DNA from: Phycisphaerales bacterium
GTDB taxonomy: Bacteria > Planctomycetota > Phycisphaerae > Phycisphaerales > UBA1924
Length of the DNA: 64,000 nucleotides
Assembly: GCA_020831775.1 (NCBI GenBank)
Contig: JAFIFZ010000035.1
Location: 1-64,000 of the forward strand
Direction of reading: 5' to 3'
The translations under genes were made by a program, and so were the position numbers. The notes under the pieces are model-generated. The model saw only the letters and a program-made list of their open reading frames with translations, was not told the origin of the DNA and searched no databases. This document shows positions 53,615-61,333 of the stretch, piece by piece (the stretch's first letter is position 1; every line of letters starts with the position of its first letter).

Positions 53615-54256
53615 GTGATCCCCCTCTTCGTCGGTTACGCCCTGCTGGTCTGGTGGCCGGCGTGCGTCTGGCGTCGGCGTCCCTGGGGATTTCTGGCGGT
53701 GGTTGTCGGCTCTGTGGTGCTGTTCGGGGCGATTGTGCTGCACTCGTACATCGGGGCGGTGCTCAAGCAGCGGGGGATCGACATCTACACGCCGGTGCTG
53801 CAGCACCTGCTCTGGCCCTACATGCTGATGGTGGGGGGGATCGGGCTCTTCATCGCCTCTATGCCCAGGCGGTACGCCGAGGGCAGGTGCCACGCCTGCG
53901 GGTACGACCTGGCCGGGGCCGCGCCCGACGACCGTTGCTGCCCCGAGTGCGGCAAGGAGATCCCGGTCCAGACCAAGAGCAGCCGCTGCGCAATCTGCGG
54001 CAGCTCTGCGCTGAGCCCCTATGTCATGGAGGGCGTCTGCCCCGACTGCGGCTCGGAGTTTCGCCAGCCCCCCTCCAGCGAGCGGGTGAGGGCGAGGCAG
54101 GAAGCGATGTGGGGCCGGGCGCCGGACGAGCCGCTGCTTGAGCGGGGGCGAGAGGGCTCGTTCTCAGCCCCGCACGAGCCGCCACATGGCGCCGAGGAAG
54201 AGGATCAGGAGCGGGAGCCCGCCGATCATCGCCCAGCCCAGAGCGCGGCTTTCTGA
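53615..54256 (+). CDS. Membrane protein with two zinc ribbons
   Basis: A 213-residue protein. Two or three hydrophobic helices (about residues 3-35 and 66-86) anchor it, then two zinc-ribbon motifs follow: CHACGYDL with CCPECGKE, and CAICGSS with CPDCGSE. Zinc-ribbon membrane proteins of this look are common in planctomycetes and mostly uncharacterised. The GTG start at 53615 has AGGAG about ten bases upstream. The last 30 residues, acidic and proline-rich, are encoded antisense to the 3' end of the GldG-like gene (93-bp tail-to-tail overlap). Confidence 0.78.
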   Translation: MIPLFVGYALLVWWPACVWRRRPWGFLAVVVGSVVLFGAIVLHSYIGAVLKQRGIDIYTPVLQHLLWPYMLMVGGIGLFIASMPRRYAEGRCHACGYDLAGAAPDDRCCPECGKEIPVQTKSSRCAICGSSALSPYVMEGVCPDCGSEFRQPPSSERVRARQEAMWGRAPDEPLLERGREGSFSAPHEPPHGAEEEDQEREPADHRPAQSAAF

Positions 54257-56353
54257 TTCTTCCAGACGCGTGATCCGCGGCGTCGGGCGAGAGCCCGGGC
54301 CGGGGGCGATCAGTTCATCCAAGCCGGCGAGCCAGTAGATCGAAGCTTCGAAGAGTTCGGCGTTGCCGGGGTTGGCAGCGATGCGTCGGCCGTCGACGAC
54401 TTCCGTGGCGAGTGTCGCGTTGTCGAAGAACCACCCGTTGGCGCCGACCGCGATCACACGCTGTCTTCCCGCTCGGTTGTCGAACGGGCGCGAGACCGCC
54501 GTAGCGAAGGTCCATGGGCCGCCGGTGCGTCCCGGCTCGGTTCTGTCGGTGTCGACCCAGGCGTCGAAGCGGGCGGAAGGGTCGTCTGCGTCGCGGTGGC
54601 GGAAGAAACGCACCCAGTCGTCACGCTGTCGCCCAGCGCCCCGCAGCGTGAGCAGGGGCGTACGCGTGATCGTGTCGTCGTTCTCGTCTGTGAGGGCGAT
54701 CGGTGAGGCGAAGCGGAGGGTGACCGGCAGCCCCGCGAGGGCCTGGGCGACCGTGTGCGGGTCGTCGGCTGACTGGTCGACGCTCGGGCGGACGGAGGCC
54801 TCGACCATCAGGTCGCCCGAGACCACGCGCTCGACGAGGACCGGCGCGTCGGATTGGACGCGCAGGCCGAGGGCTTGGAGGGGTTCTGTGGCCTCGTCGC
54901 GGAGGCCGCGCCCGCCGATCGCGGCTGGCGCGTCGAAGGGGGCGGCGCAGACGAGCAGGGCGTCGCCTTGTTCGAGCACGCGACCGACGGCCTCGCCCAG
55001 CGCCCGGTTGCGGGTCGGACCGTCGGGGCCGGAGGCGAACCGCCCGCCGGGATCGGTGCCGATCGAGACGAAGACGACCGGGCGGCGGCGTTGCGGGTCG
55101 ATCGAGAGCAGGCTCGGGGGCGAGGGGTCGTCGGTGGGGTTCCACTCGACGAACGAGATGCGTCGAAGTTCCATCCGCTGACGGAGCGTCCGCATGACGC
55201 CGGTTTCGAGCAGGCTTTGCGGGTTGGGGTTGATGAAGACGACGATCGGCGCGTCGCCGCCCGCCAGCGAGAGCAGGCCGGCGATGAAGGCTTCTTCGGC
55301 TCTGCGCCGCAGGTCGGCGTCGCGCCCCCGCTCGGGGGGCGGGAAGAGGGCGTCGAACGAGATGGCGGTGACGCCCCGCCCGGGCGGGCCGGCGATGATG
55401 GCCGCGTCCTGGCTGAGCAGCAGGCGGGCGATGCGGACGGTGTCGGGGACGCGGAGGCGTTCGACCTGGTCGAGCCTGCGGGCGAGATCATCGCGGAGGC
55501 GTGCGGTGTCGCCCGCGGCGGCTCGGAGCTCGCTGGAGGCCGCGCCGGGAACGCCTGCGCCCGCGGCCTGCTCGAAGACGCGCCGGAACCGGGGGAGCTG
55601 CGACTCGACCGCCTGCAGCACGGACCGGACCGAGTCGCGGGCGCGGTCGATCCCGGGGACGCCGGGGATGCCGAGCTGTTCGGTCAGGGCCTCTGCGGCA
55701 TTGGCCGAGGCAGTGCGGAGCGACTCGGCGTCGCGTTCGAGGATCGACGCCCAGGATTCGAACTGGCGGGCGGGGCCATCTTCGGCCTCTGTAGGCGGAA
55801 AGGCGTCGGCGGCGCGGCGAAGGCGAGCGCCGATCGCGGCCAGCCGATCGCCCGAACGCTCGATCGCTTCGATCGCCTCGGCGAGGGTCCGGCGCTGCTG
55901 CTCGACGGCCTCGGCGTCTCTCGTCGCCAGGCGCGACAGGAGCTCGGCGAAGCGGGCCTGGTCGGCGCTGCGCGTCGTGTCGAGCAGCGTGACGCGGAGG
56001 CGGGGCGAGGCCTCATCGAAGCGGCGGGCGACATCAACGACGCCCTGGACGGCTTGCGGCGGGTGGCCCAGAAGCTGGGCGGTGTCGCCCGACCATGGCC
56101 CCGCGAGGACGAGTTCCCACCCGTCTTCGAGCCCGTTGATGACGCGGGTGGTCCTCGCCGAGAGGGTCTGCTCGCCCCGGGCGGTGACATCGATCGCGAA
56201 GTTGTGACGCTCGGCGAGGATGTTCACCAGGACGATCGAACCGAAGATCGAGAGCGTGAGGGCGAGCGTGAGCAGGGCCGCGCCGAAGCGGCGGAGCTTC
56301 GGTGAGCGGGAGGGTGAGCGGTCGGCGGGAGTTGAGGGTAAAGGCGCGTTCAT
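54164..56353 (-). CDS. GldG-like ABC transporter auxiliary protein
   Basis: A 729-residue protein with an N-terminal helix (about residues 22-47), a large exported portion and a C-terminal helix (LGWAMIGGLPLLILFLGAMW). It resembles the GldG/ABC_transp_aux group, in which a soluble domain of GATase-like fold faces the periplasm (FINPNPQSLLETG). It is encoded with an ATPase and a permease, and its ATG at 56353 overlaps the permease stop (ATGA), with AGGAGG five to six bases upstream. A coiled, Arg/Ala/Glu-rich stretch (about residues 125-260) interrupts the domain. Substrate unknown. Confidence 0.8.
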   Translation of the reverse strand: MNAPLPSTPADRSPSRSPKLRRFGAALLTLALTLSIFGSIVLVNILAERHNFAIDVTARGEQTLSARTTRVINGLEDGWELVLAGPWSGDTAQLLGHPPQAVQGVVDVARRFDEASPRLRVTLLDTTRSADQARFAELLSRLATRDAEAVEQQRRTLAEAIEAIERSGDRLAAIGARLRRAADAFPPTEAEDGPARQFESWASILERDAESLRTASANAAEALTEQLGIPGVPGIDRARDSVRSVLQAVESQLPRFRRVFEQAAGAGVPGAASSELRAAAGDTARLRDDLARRLDQVERLRVPDTVRIARLLLSQDAAIIAGPPGRGVTAISFDALFPPPERGRDADLRRRAEEAFIAGLLSLAGGDAPIVVFINPNPQSLLETGVMRTLRQRMELRRISFVEWNPTDDPSPPSLLSIDPQRRRPVVFVSIGTDPGGRFASGPDGPTRNRALGEAVGRVLEQGDALLVCAAPFDAPAAIGGRGLRDEATEPLQALGLRVQSDAPVLVERVVSGDLMVEASVRPSVDQSADDPHTVAQALAGLPVTLRFASPIALTDENDDTITRTPLLTLRGAGRQRDDWVRFFRHRDADDPSARFDAWVDTDRTEPGRTGGPWTFATAVSRPFDNRAGRQRVIAVGANGWFFDNATLATEVVDGRRIAANPGNAELFEASIYWLAGLDELIAPGPGSRPTPRITRLEESESRALGWAMIGGLPLLILFLGAMWRLVRG

Positions 56354-57108
56354 CGCCACCTCCTCGACGCGTAGGCGGCCCAGGAGAGCACGACGAAGCC
56401 GGCGCTGAGCGAGAGGAAGAACACGACATGGCGGAGTTGGACGCCGCCGCCGGCGAAGTCGTCGATCCGCTGGGGGATGCGGAGCCTCGCGAGCGTGTCG
56501 CGGACCCAGGCGGGTGCGCCCGGGGGCAGGGCGTCGGCGAGGAGCCCCGGGCCCAGCAGCAGCGCCAGGAGGGCGAGGAAGGTGCCCAGGAAGGCGAGCG
56601 TCTGGCTGGAGGTCAGGCAGGAGGCGAGCAGCCCGATCGCGAGGTAGAGGCTCCCGACCAGGAGCAGGCTGAGGTAGCCCGCGACGATCGGCCCGGCCTC
56701 GGGCGTCGGGTCGCTCCGCCAGAAGAGCACGCCGACGAAGACGAGCGTCGGCAGCAGCATCGCGCCGAGGAAGGCGACAGCGCCGAGGTACTTGCCCAGG
56801 ACGACGGAGATGTCGCGGGCGGGCATGGTCATCAGGGATTCGATGGTGCCCGAGCGGAGCTCGTCGCTGACCAGCCGCATCGAGACCGCCGGGGCGACGA
56901 CGATGAGCAGGGGGGCGCAGAAGGCGAAGAAGATCCGCATCGTCGCGGCCTGGCCGGGGACGAGGGCGAATTGGGTGAACAGAGCCGCGGTGAGGAAGAC
57001 GAACAGGGCGATCACCACCCAGCCGACGGGCAGGCGGAACATCGAGCCGAGCTCGCGCGAGGCGAAGACGAGGCTCTGGCGGATGGGACCGGAGTTCGCG
57101 CCGGTCAT
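56350..57108 (-). CDS. ABC transporter permease, GldF-like
   Basis: A 252-residue ABC-2-type permease with six hydrophobic segments. The segment SMRLVSDELRSGTIESLMTMPARD (about residues 77-100) is the coupling region typical of this group. It is the membrane partner of the ATPase and GldG-like proteins. The start at 57108 overlaps the stop of the ATPase gene (ATGA). Confidence 0.86.
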   Translation of the reverse strand: MTGANSGPIRQSLVFASRELGSMFRLPVGWVVIALFVFLTAALFTQFALVPGQAATMRIFFAFCAPLLIVVAPAVSMRLVSDELRSGTIESLMTMPARDISVVLGKYLGAVAFLGAMLLPTLVFVGVLFWRSDPTPEAGPIVAGYLSLLLVGSLYLAIGLLASCLTSSQTLAFLGTFLALLALLLGPGLLADALPPGAPAWVRDTLARLRIPQRIDDFAGGGVQLRHVVFFLSLSAGFVVLSWAAYASRRWR

Positions 57109-58067
57109 GGCCCGGCCTCCCGGCGTTCGTCCGCGTCGGTCTCGATCGCGTGCATGAAGACGGCTTCGAGCGTCGGGCGTTCGGTTTCGAGGCGTCGGAT
57201 CTCGACGCCGGCGCCGGCGAGCGCCCGCCCGATCGATTCGGCGAGGGTTTCTGCGCCCGGCGCCGGTGTCGCCCTGGCGTGCACCCAGCCCTCGCGGGTC
57301 TCGCATGTGAGGGTATGGACGCCCGAGACCGACTTGATCAGCGATTCGGGATCGACGCGTGGGCTGGCGCGGCACTCGACGATGCACGGCGACCCGCCCG
57401 CCGCCAGGGCGACGAGGTCGTTGGGCGAGCCGTCGGCCCTGACCCTGCCCCCCGCGATGACGATCACGCGGTCGCAGGTGCGTTCGACCTCGGCGAGGAT
57501 GTGCGAGCAGACGAGCAGGGTTCGGTCGTGGCCGAGTTCGCGGACCAGGGCCCGGGCGGCTCTGATCTGCGTCGGGTCGAGGCCGTTGGTCGGCTCGTCG
57601 AGGATGAGCACCGGGGGGTCGTGGAGCATGGCGGCTGCGAGGCCGACGCGCTGGCGGAACCCCTTGCTGAGCTGGCCGATTCTGCGCTTCCGGACGGGCT
57701 GGAGCTCGCAGCGGGCGACCACCTCGGCGATGCGTCGTTTTCGGTCGGCGCGGGTCATCGAGAAGACGCGGGCTCTGAAGCGGAGGTAGTCCAGGGTCCG
57801 CATTTCCGGGTATATCGGGGCAGATTCAGGGAGATACCCGATCCGTTTGCGTGCGGCGAGCGAATCCGAGAGCATGTCGAGCTCGCCTACTCTGATCTGG
57901 CCCCGGTCGGGGGGGAGGTACCCGGTGATCATGCGGATGGTCGTGCTCTTGCCGGCCCCGTTGGGGCCGAGCAGACCGACGACCTGGGGGTGTCCCAGCT
58001 CGAAGGAGACGCCTCTGACGGCGTGCACCGGACCGAACGACTTGTGCACTTCTCGGACCGAAATCAT
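57105..58067 (-). CDS. ABC transporter ATP-binding protein, GldA-like
   Basis: A 320-residue ATPase. Walker A is GPNGAGKST (about residues 35-43), the signature motif is LSKGFRQR, and Walker B is PPVLILDEPTNGLDP. The remaining 80 residues after the ATPase are the ABC-2-associated C-terminal domain. I chose the ATG at 58067 (MISVREVH), where homology begins, over an upstream start at 58133. It is first in the three-gene ABC operon. Its start is divergent from the PAS-GAF-receiver gene, 131 bases away. Confidence 0.92.
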   Translation of the reverse strand: MISVREVHKSFGPVHAVRGVSFELGHPQVVGLLGPNGAGKSTTIRMITGYLPPDRGQIRVGELDMLSDSLAARKRIGYLPESAPIYPEMRTLDYLRFRARVFSMTRADRKRRIAEVVARCELQPVRKRRIGQLSKGFRQRVGLAAAMLHDPPVLILDEPTNGLDPTQIRAARALVRELGHDRTLLVCSHILAEVERTCDRVIVIAGGRVRADGSPNDLVALAAGGSPCIVECRASPRVDPESLIKSVSGVHTLTCETREGWVHARATPAPGAETLAESIGRALAGAGVEIRRLETERPTLEAVFMHAIETDADERREAGP

Positions 58068-58198
58068 GGGCTCTTGGAAGGAATCGATCGGGTCGAACCG
58101 ATGTTTGGCATGAACGGGGCGTGGTGTTTCCATTCGACACGCCCATGGTTGGTGCGGTATCCTGCCCTGCTCCCCCCGCTGAGGAGTATGGCGGTGTT

Positions 58199-59881
58199 AT
58201 GGTGAAGAACCGGCTCAAGCTGGTGATACGCGATCCGGGCGATCTGCCCGTCGAGGACCTCGAAGCACTGCTCCGTGAGCACTTCGATGTCACCGTGCTC
58301 GGGCCTGAGGACGCGCCCCAAGCCAACGGGGACACCTCGGCGGTGGTGATCTCGGCGGGGGATGTCAACGGGGTGAGCTCCGGGGACGCGGGGGCCCTGC
58401 TCGACGCGATCGGGGAGGGCGTCTGCCTGGCGGACACCCAAGGCCGGGCGATTTGGTGCAACAACTGGTTCGCGCAGCTGAGCAGGTCCGTGAGAGCGGA
58501 CCTGTCTGTCTTCTGTCGCGAGACGAGCCGCTGGTTCCAGAGCAACAAGTCCGACCGGCCACGCCGGTTCGAGCTGAACGACCGGGGGGCCGAGCGGATC
58601 TACGACATCGAGATGTCGCCTGTGCCTGTTGAGAAGGGCGAAGAGGCGAGGATGGCGCTGGTCGTCCGCGATGTGACCGAGGCCCGTCGCCACCGCCAGA
58701 AGCTCGAAGCGCTGGAGCGGGCCGGCACCGAGCTCATCAAGCTCGAGCGGGAGCAGCTCCGCGAGATGAACATGATCGAGCGGCTCGCGCTGCTCGAGAG
58801 GAAGATCATCAAGTTCGCCCACGACCTGCTCCGCTTTGACCACTTCACGATCTGGCTGAAGGACGAGAAGTCCGGGCGGCTGGAGTGCGTGATGAGCCGC
58901 GGGCTGCCCGCCGAGATCCGGGGGCTGCAGCTGCACGCCGAGCAGGAGAACAACGGGATCTGCGGGTGGGTGGCGCTGCACGGGCGGAGCTACATCTGCA
59001 ACGACACGGAGAACGACCGGCTGTTCCTGCCCGGGATGGCCAACGCGCATTCGTCGCTGACGGTCCCGCTCCGCCTGCTCGACCAGGTGATCGGAGTGAT
59101 GGACATCGAGTCGGCCGAGCCCCACGCCTTCTCCGACCAGGACCGCCAGTTCGCCGAGCTGTTCGCCCGCCATGTGGCCCTGGCGCTGCACATGCTCGAC
59201 GCGCTGGTGGTCGAGCGTTCGGCGACGAACCAATCCGCGTGCGACCGGGTCGAGGGCGAGCTCTCGGGCCCGCTGGACGACATCATCGCCGAGACCGACG
59301 CCGCGATCCGCGAGGTCCGCGCCGGCGACGACGACCCCGAGATGATCCGCCACCTGACCCGCATCCGCGACGATGTCGACGCGATCCGCACGCGGATGCG
59401 CAATGTCGCGGCGGGCCCGCAGACGCTCCTGGGCATCGAGCGGGCGATGGCGGTCCGCGAGCGCGACCCGGTGCTGTCTGGGCGTCGGGTGCTGGTGGCC
59501 GACGACGAGCAGAAGATCCGGCGGGTGCTGGGCGATGTGCTCCGCCACCGCGGGTGCGAGGTGAGCGTCTGCGCCGACGGGGGCAAGGCGATCGAGGAGC
59601 TCGAGCGGGTCGCCAGGGGCGAGCTCGAACCGTTCGATCTGATCATCAGCGACATCAAGATGCCCGACCGCAACGGGTACGAGGTCTTCAGCGCCGCCCG
59701 CAAGGCGATGGGCGAGGTGCCGGTGATCCTGATGACCGGGTTCGGGTACGACCCGCACCACTCGATCGTGCGTGCCTCGCAGGAGGGGCTCCGGGCGGTC
59801 TTGTTCAAGCCCTTCCAGATCGAGCGGATGGTCGACGAGGTCCGCAAGGCGCTGGCTGAGGCGCAGCAGACCGACGCCTGA
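58199..59881 (+). CDS. PAS-GAF-receiver signalling protein
   Basis: A 560-residue cytoplasmic signalling protein. A PAS-like domain lies at about residues 60-165, a coiled coil at 170-200, and a GAF domain at 205-345 (FDHFTIWLKDEKSGRLECVMS, HSSLTVPLRLLDQVIGVMDIES). A helical dimer segment follows at 350-420, and a receiver domain at 432-555 with phosphoacceptor Asp485 (IISDIKMPDRNG), the acidic pair in VADDEQ, and KPF near the end. It has no recognisable histidine-kinase catalytic domain and no DNA-binding output. A kinase or partner elsewhere is expected. The ATG is at 58199. Confidence 0.88.
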   Translation: MVKNRLKLVIRDPGDLPVEDLEALLREHFDVTVLGPEDAPQANGDTSAVVISAGDVNGVSSGDAGALLDAIGEGVCLADTQGRAIWCNNWFAQLSRSVRADLSVFCRETSRWFQSNKSDRPRRFELNDRGAERIYDIEMSPVPVEKGEEARMALVVRDVTEARRHRQKLEALERAGTELIKLEREQLREMNMIERLALLERKIIKFAHDLLRFDHFTIWLKDEKSGRLECVMSRGLPAEIRGLQLHAEQENNGICGWVALHGRSYICNDTENDRLFLPGMANAHSSLTVPLRLLDQVIGVMDIESAEPHAFSDQDRQFAELFARHVALALHMLDALVVERSATNQSACDRVEGELSGPLDDIIAETDAAIREVRAGDDDPEMIRHLTRIRDDVDAIRTRMRNVAAGPQTLLGIERAMAVRERDPVLSGRRVLVADDEQKIRRVLGDVLRHRGCEVSVCADGGKAIEELERVARGELEPFDLIISDIKMPDRNGYEVFSAARKAMGEVPVILMTGFGYDPHHSIVRASQEGLRAVLFKPFQIERMVDEVRKALAEAQQTDA

Positions 59882-59893
59882 TATTCTCTCGAA

Positions 59894-60289
59894 ATGGCCA
59901 AGAAGAAGAAGAGCGCGGTCGCTGGGATCGTCCGGGTGCTGCTCGTCGCCCTCGTCGGGGTCGGGCTGATTGCGTACGCCGTCAGCCACAAGACCGGGGA
60001 GGAGGCCAGGCGGGTCGCCCAGTTCCGGGCGAGCACGGCCGATGTCGACAGGGAGATGCGGGAACGGGTGCTGGTGCACCTCAGCGGGTACGACGAGCGG
60101 CCCGCCCCGTTCGACGCGGCCTTTGACAGTGCCCGGGACGACGCCTTCAAGGCCGCCGAGGGCGACAACCCCCGCACCGATTTCGATCTGCAGGAGTACG
60201 AGGTGCAGCTCGCCCGGGCCCTGGTCCGCCACCTTGAGAGGGCGGGCAAGGACGCGACTCGGGTGCGACGGCTGTACGAGATCCCCTGA
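59894..60289 (+). CDS. Small single-TM protein, unknown
   Basis: A 131-residue protein: a lysine-rich start (MAKKKKS), one transmembrane helix (about residues 9-28), then a charged, helical exported domain (LQEYEVQLARALVRHLERAG). I recognise no family. It follows the PAS-GAF-receiver gene by 12 bases on the same strand and is probably co-transcribed. Confidence 0.65.
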   Translation: MAKKKKSAVAGIVRVLLVALVGVGLIAYAVSHKTGEEARRVAQFRASTADVDREMRERVLVHLSGYDERPAPFDAAFDSARDDAFKAAEGDNPRTDFDLQEYEVQLARALVRHLERAGKDATRVRRLYEIP

Positions 60290-60322
60290 GCAAGAGCCGC
60301 CCCGGCAGCGGTCGGGTGAGCT

Positions 60323-61333
60323 TCAGGCCCGGGTCGCGACCAGCACGCGGGGCAGACCCTCCAGATCGTTGACGATGCGGCAGTCTTTCAGGTCCGGGTG
60401 GGCCCGCGCGAGCTCCAGCACGGCGTCTGCCGTCGAGTCGGCGATCTCGATCGCCAGCAGCCCGCCCGGGGCGAGCAGGGCCGGGGCGTGCTCGATCAGC
60501 GGGCGGACGAACCGGAGCCCGTCGGGTCCGGCGCGCAGGGCGTGGGTCGGCTCGTGGTTTTTCACATTGGGCTCGACCTTCGCCCACTCGCAGTCGGGAA
60601 TGTAGGGGGGGTTGGAGACGATCGCGTCGAGGGGCGGTTCGCCCGCGAGCGGTTCGAGCAGGTCGCCCTGGCGGAACTCGACGCGGGGGAGGACGCCGCA
60701 GGATTCGGCGTTGGCTTTCGCAAGCTCGATCGCGTCGGGAGAGATGTCGGTGGCGATGGCGGTCGCGTGGGGGAGGTTTTTGAGCAGGGCGCAGACGATT
60801 GCGCCCGAGCCGACGCCGATGTCGACGATGCGGACGCTCGGTGGGGCGGGGGGCGGCGACGCTGCTGGGAGCTCGGGCTCGGTCTCAGTCTCGACCTCGG
60901 CTTGGGGCTCGGGTGTGATTTCGGGATCGACCGGCGGCTCCTCGGGCACCCTCGGCTTGAAGTGTTCGAGCACGAGATCAACGAGGGTCTCGGTCGCGGG
61001 GCGCGGGATGAGCACGCGCGGGTCGACGGTGAAGCGGATGCCGTAGAACCAGGCCTCGCCGGCGATGTACTGCACGGGCTCGTGCTTGAGCGCTCGTCCG
61101 ACCAGAGCGCGCAGGGCGTCGCGTTCGGCGCTGGAGGCGGGGCGGTCGGCGTCGGTGTAGAGCGACATGCGGTCGCAGCCGATCGCGCGGGTGAGCAGCA
61201 TCTCGGCGAGCAGGCGGGGCGAGTCCATCTCCCGCTCGGCGAAGGTCGTGCTCATCCACGCGAGCAGTCGCCGTGTGGTCCAGGCGTCTTCGCTTGCCGG
61301 TGTGGTGGGGGCTGGCTTTGGGGCTTCGGTCAT
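60323..61333 (-). CDS. prmC: Peptide chain release factor N5-glutamine methyltransferase
   Basis: A 336-residue SAM-dependent methyltransferase that modifies the GGQ glutamine of release factors. Its N-terminal helical domain (about residues 18-105) and the PVQYIAGEAWFYG block are followed by motif I VDIGVGSGAIVCALL and the catalytic NPPYIPD. Between them lies an insert of about 40 residues rich in Pro and Glu (residues about 133-170), absent from usual 280-residue enzymes. The ATG at 61333 overlaps the polA stop (ATGA), so the gene is read from polA. Confidence 0.93.
   Translation of the reverse strand: MTEAPKPAPTTPASEDAWTTRRLLAWMSTTFAEREMDSPRLLAEMLLTRAIGCDRMSLYTDADRPASSAERDALRALVGRALKHEPVQYIAGEAWFYGIRFTVDPRVLIPRPATETLVDLVLEHFKPRVPEEPPVDPEITPEPQAEVETETEPELPAASPPPAPPSVRIVDIGVGSGAIVCALLKNLPHATAIATDISPDAIELAKANAESCGVLPRVEFRQGDLLEPLAGEPPLDAIVSNPPYIPDCEWAKVEPNVKNHEPTHALRAGPDGLRFVRPLIEHAPALLAPGGLLAIEIADSTADAVLELARAHPDLKDCRIVNDLEGLPRVLVATRA

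Noticed and set aside
55745-55770. A GGATTCGAACT string resembling a tRNA T-loop
   Set aside because: It lies inside the GldG-like coding sequence and no acceptor stem, D-arm or anticodon arm can be folded around it.
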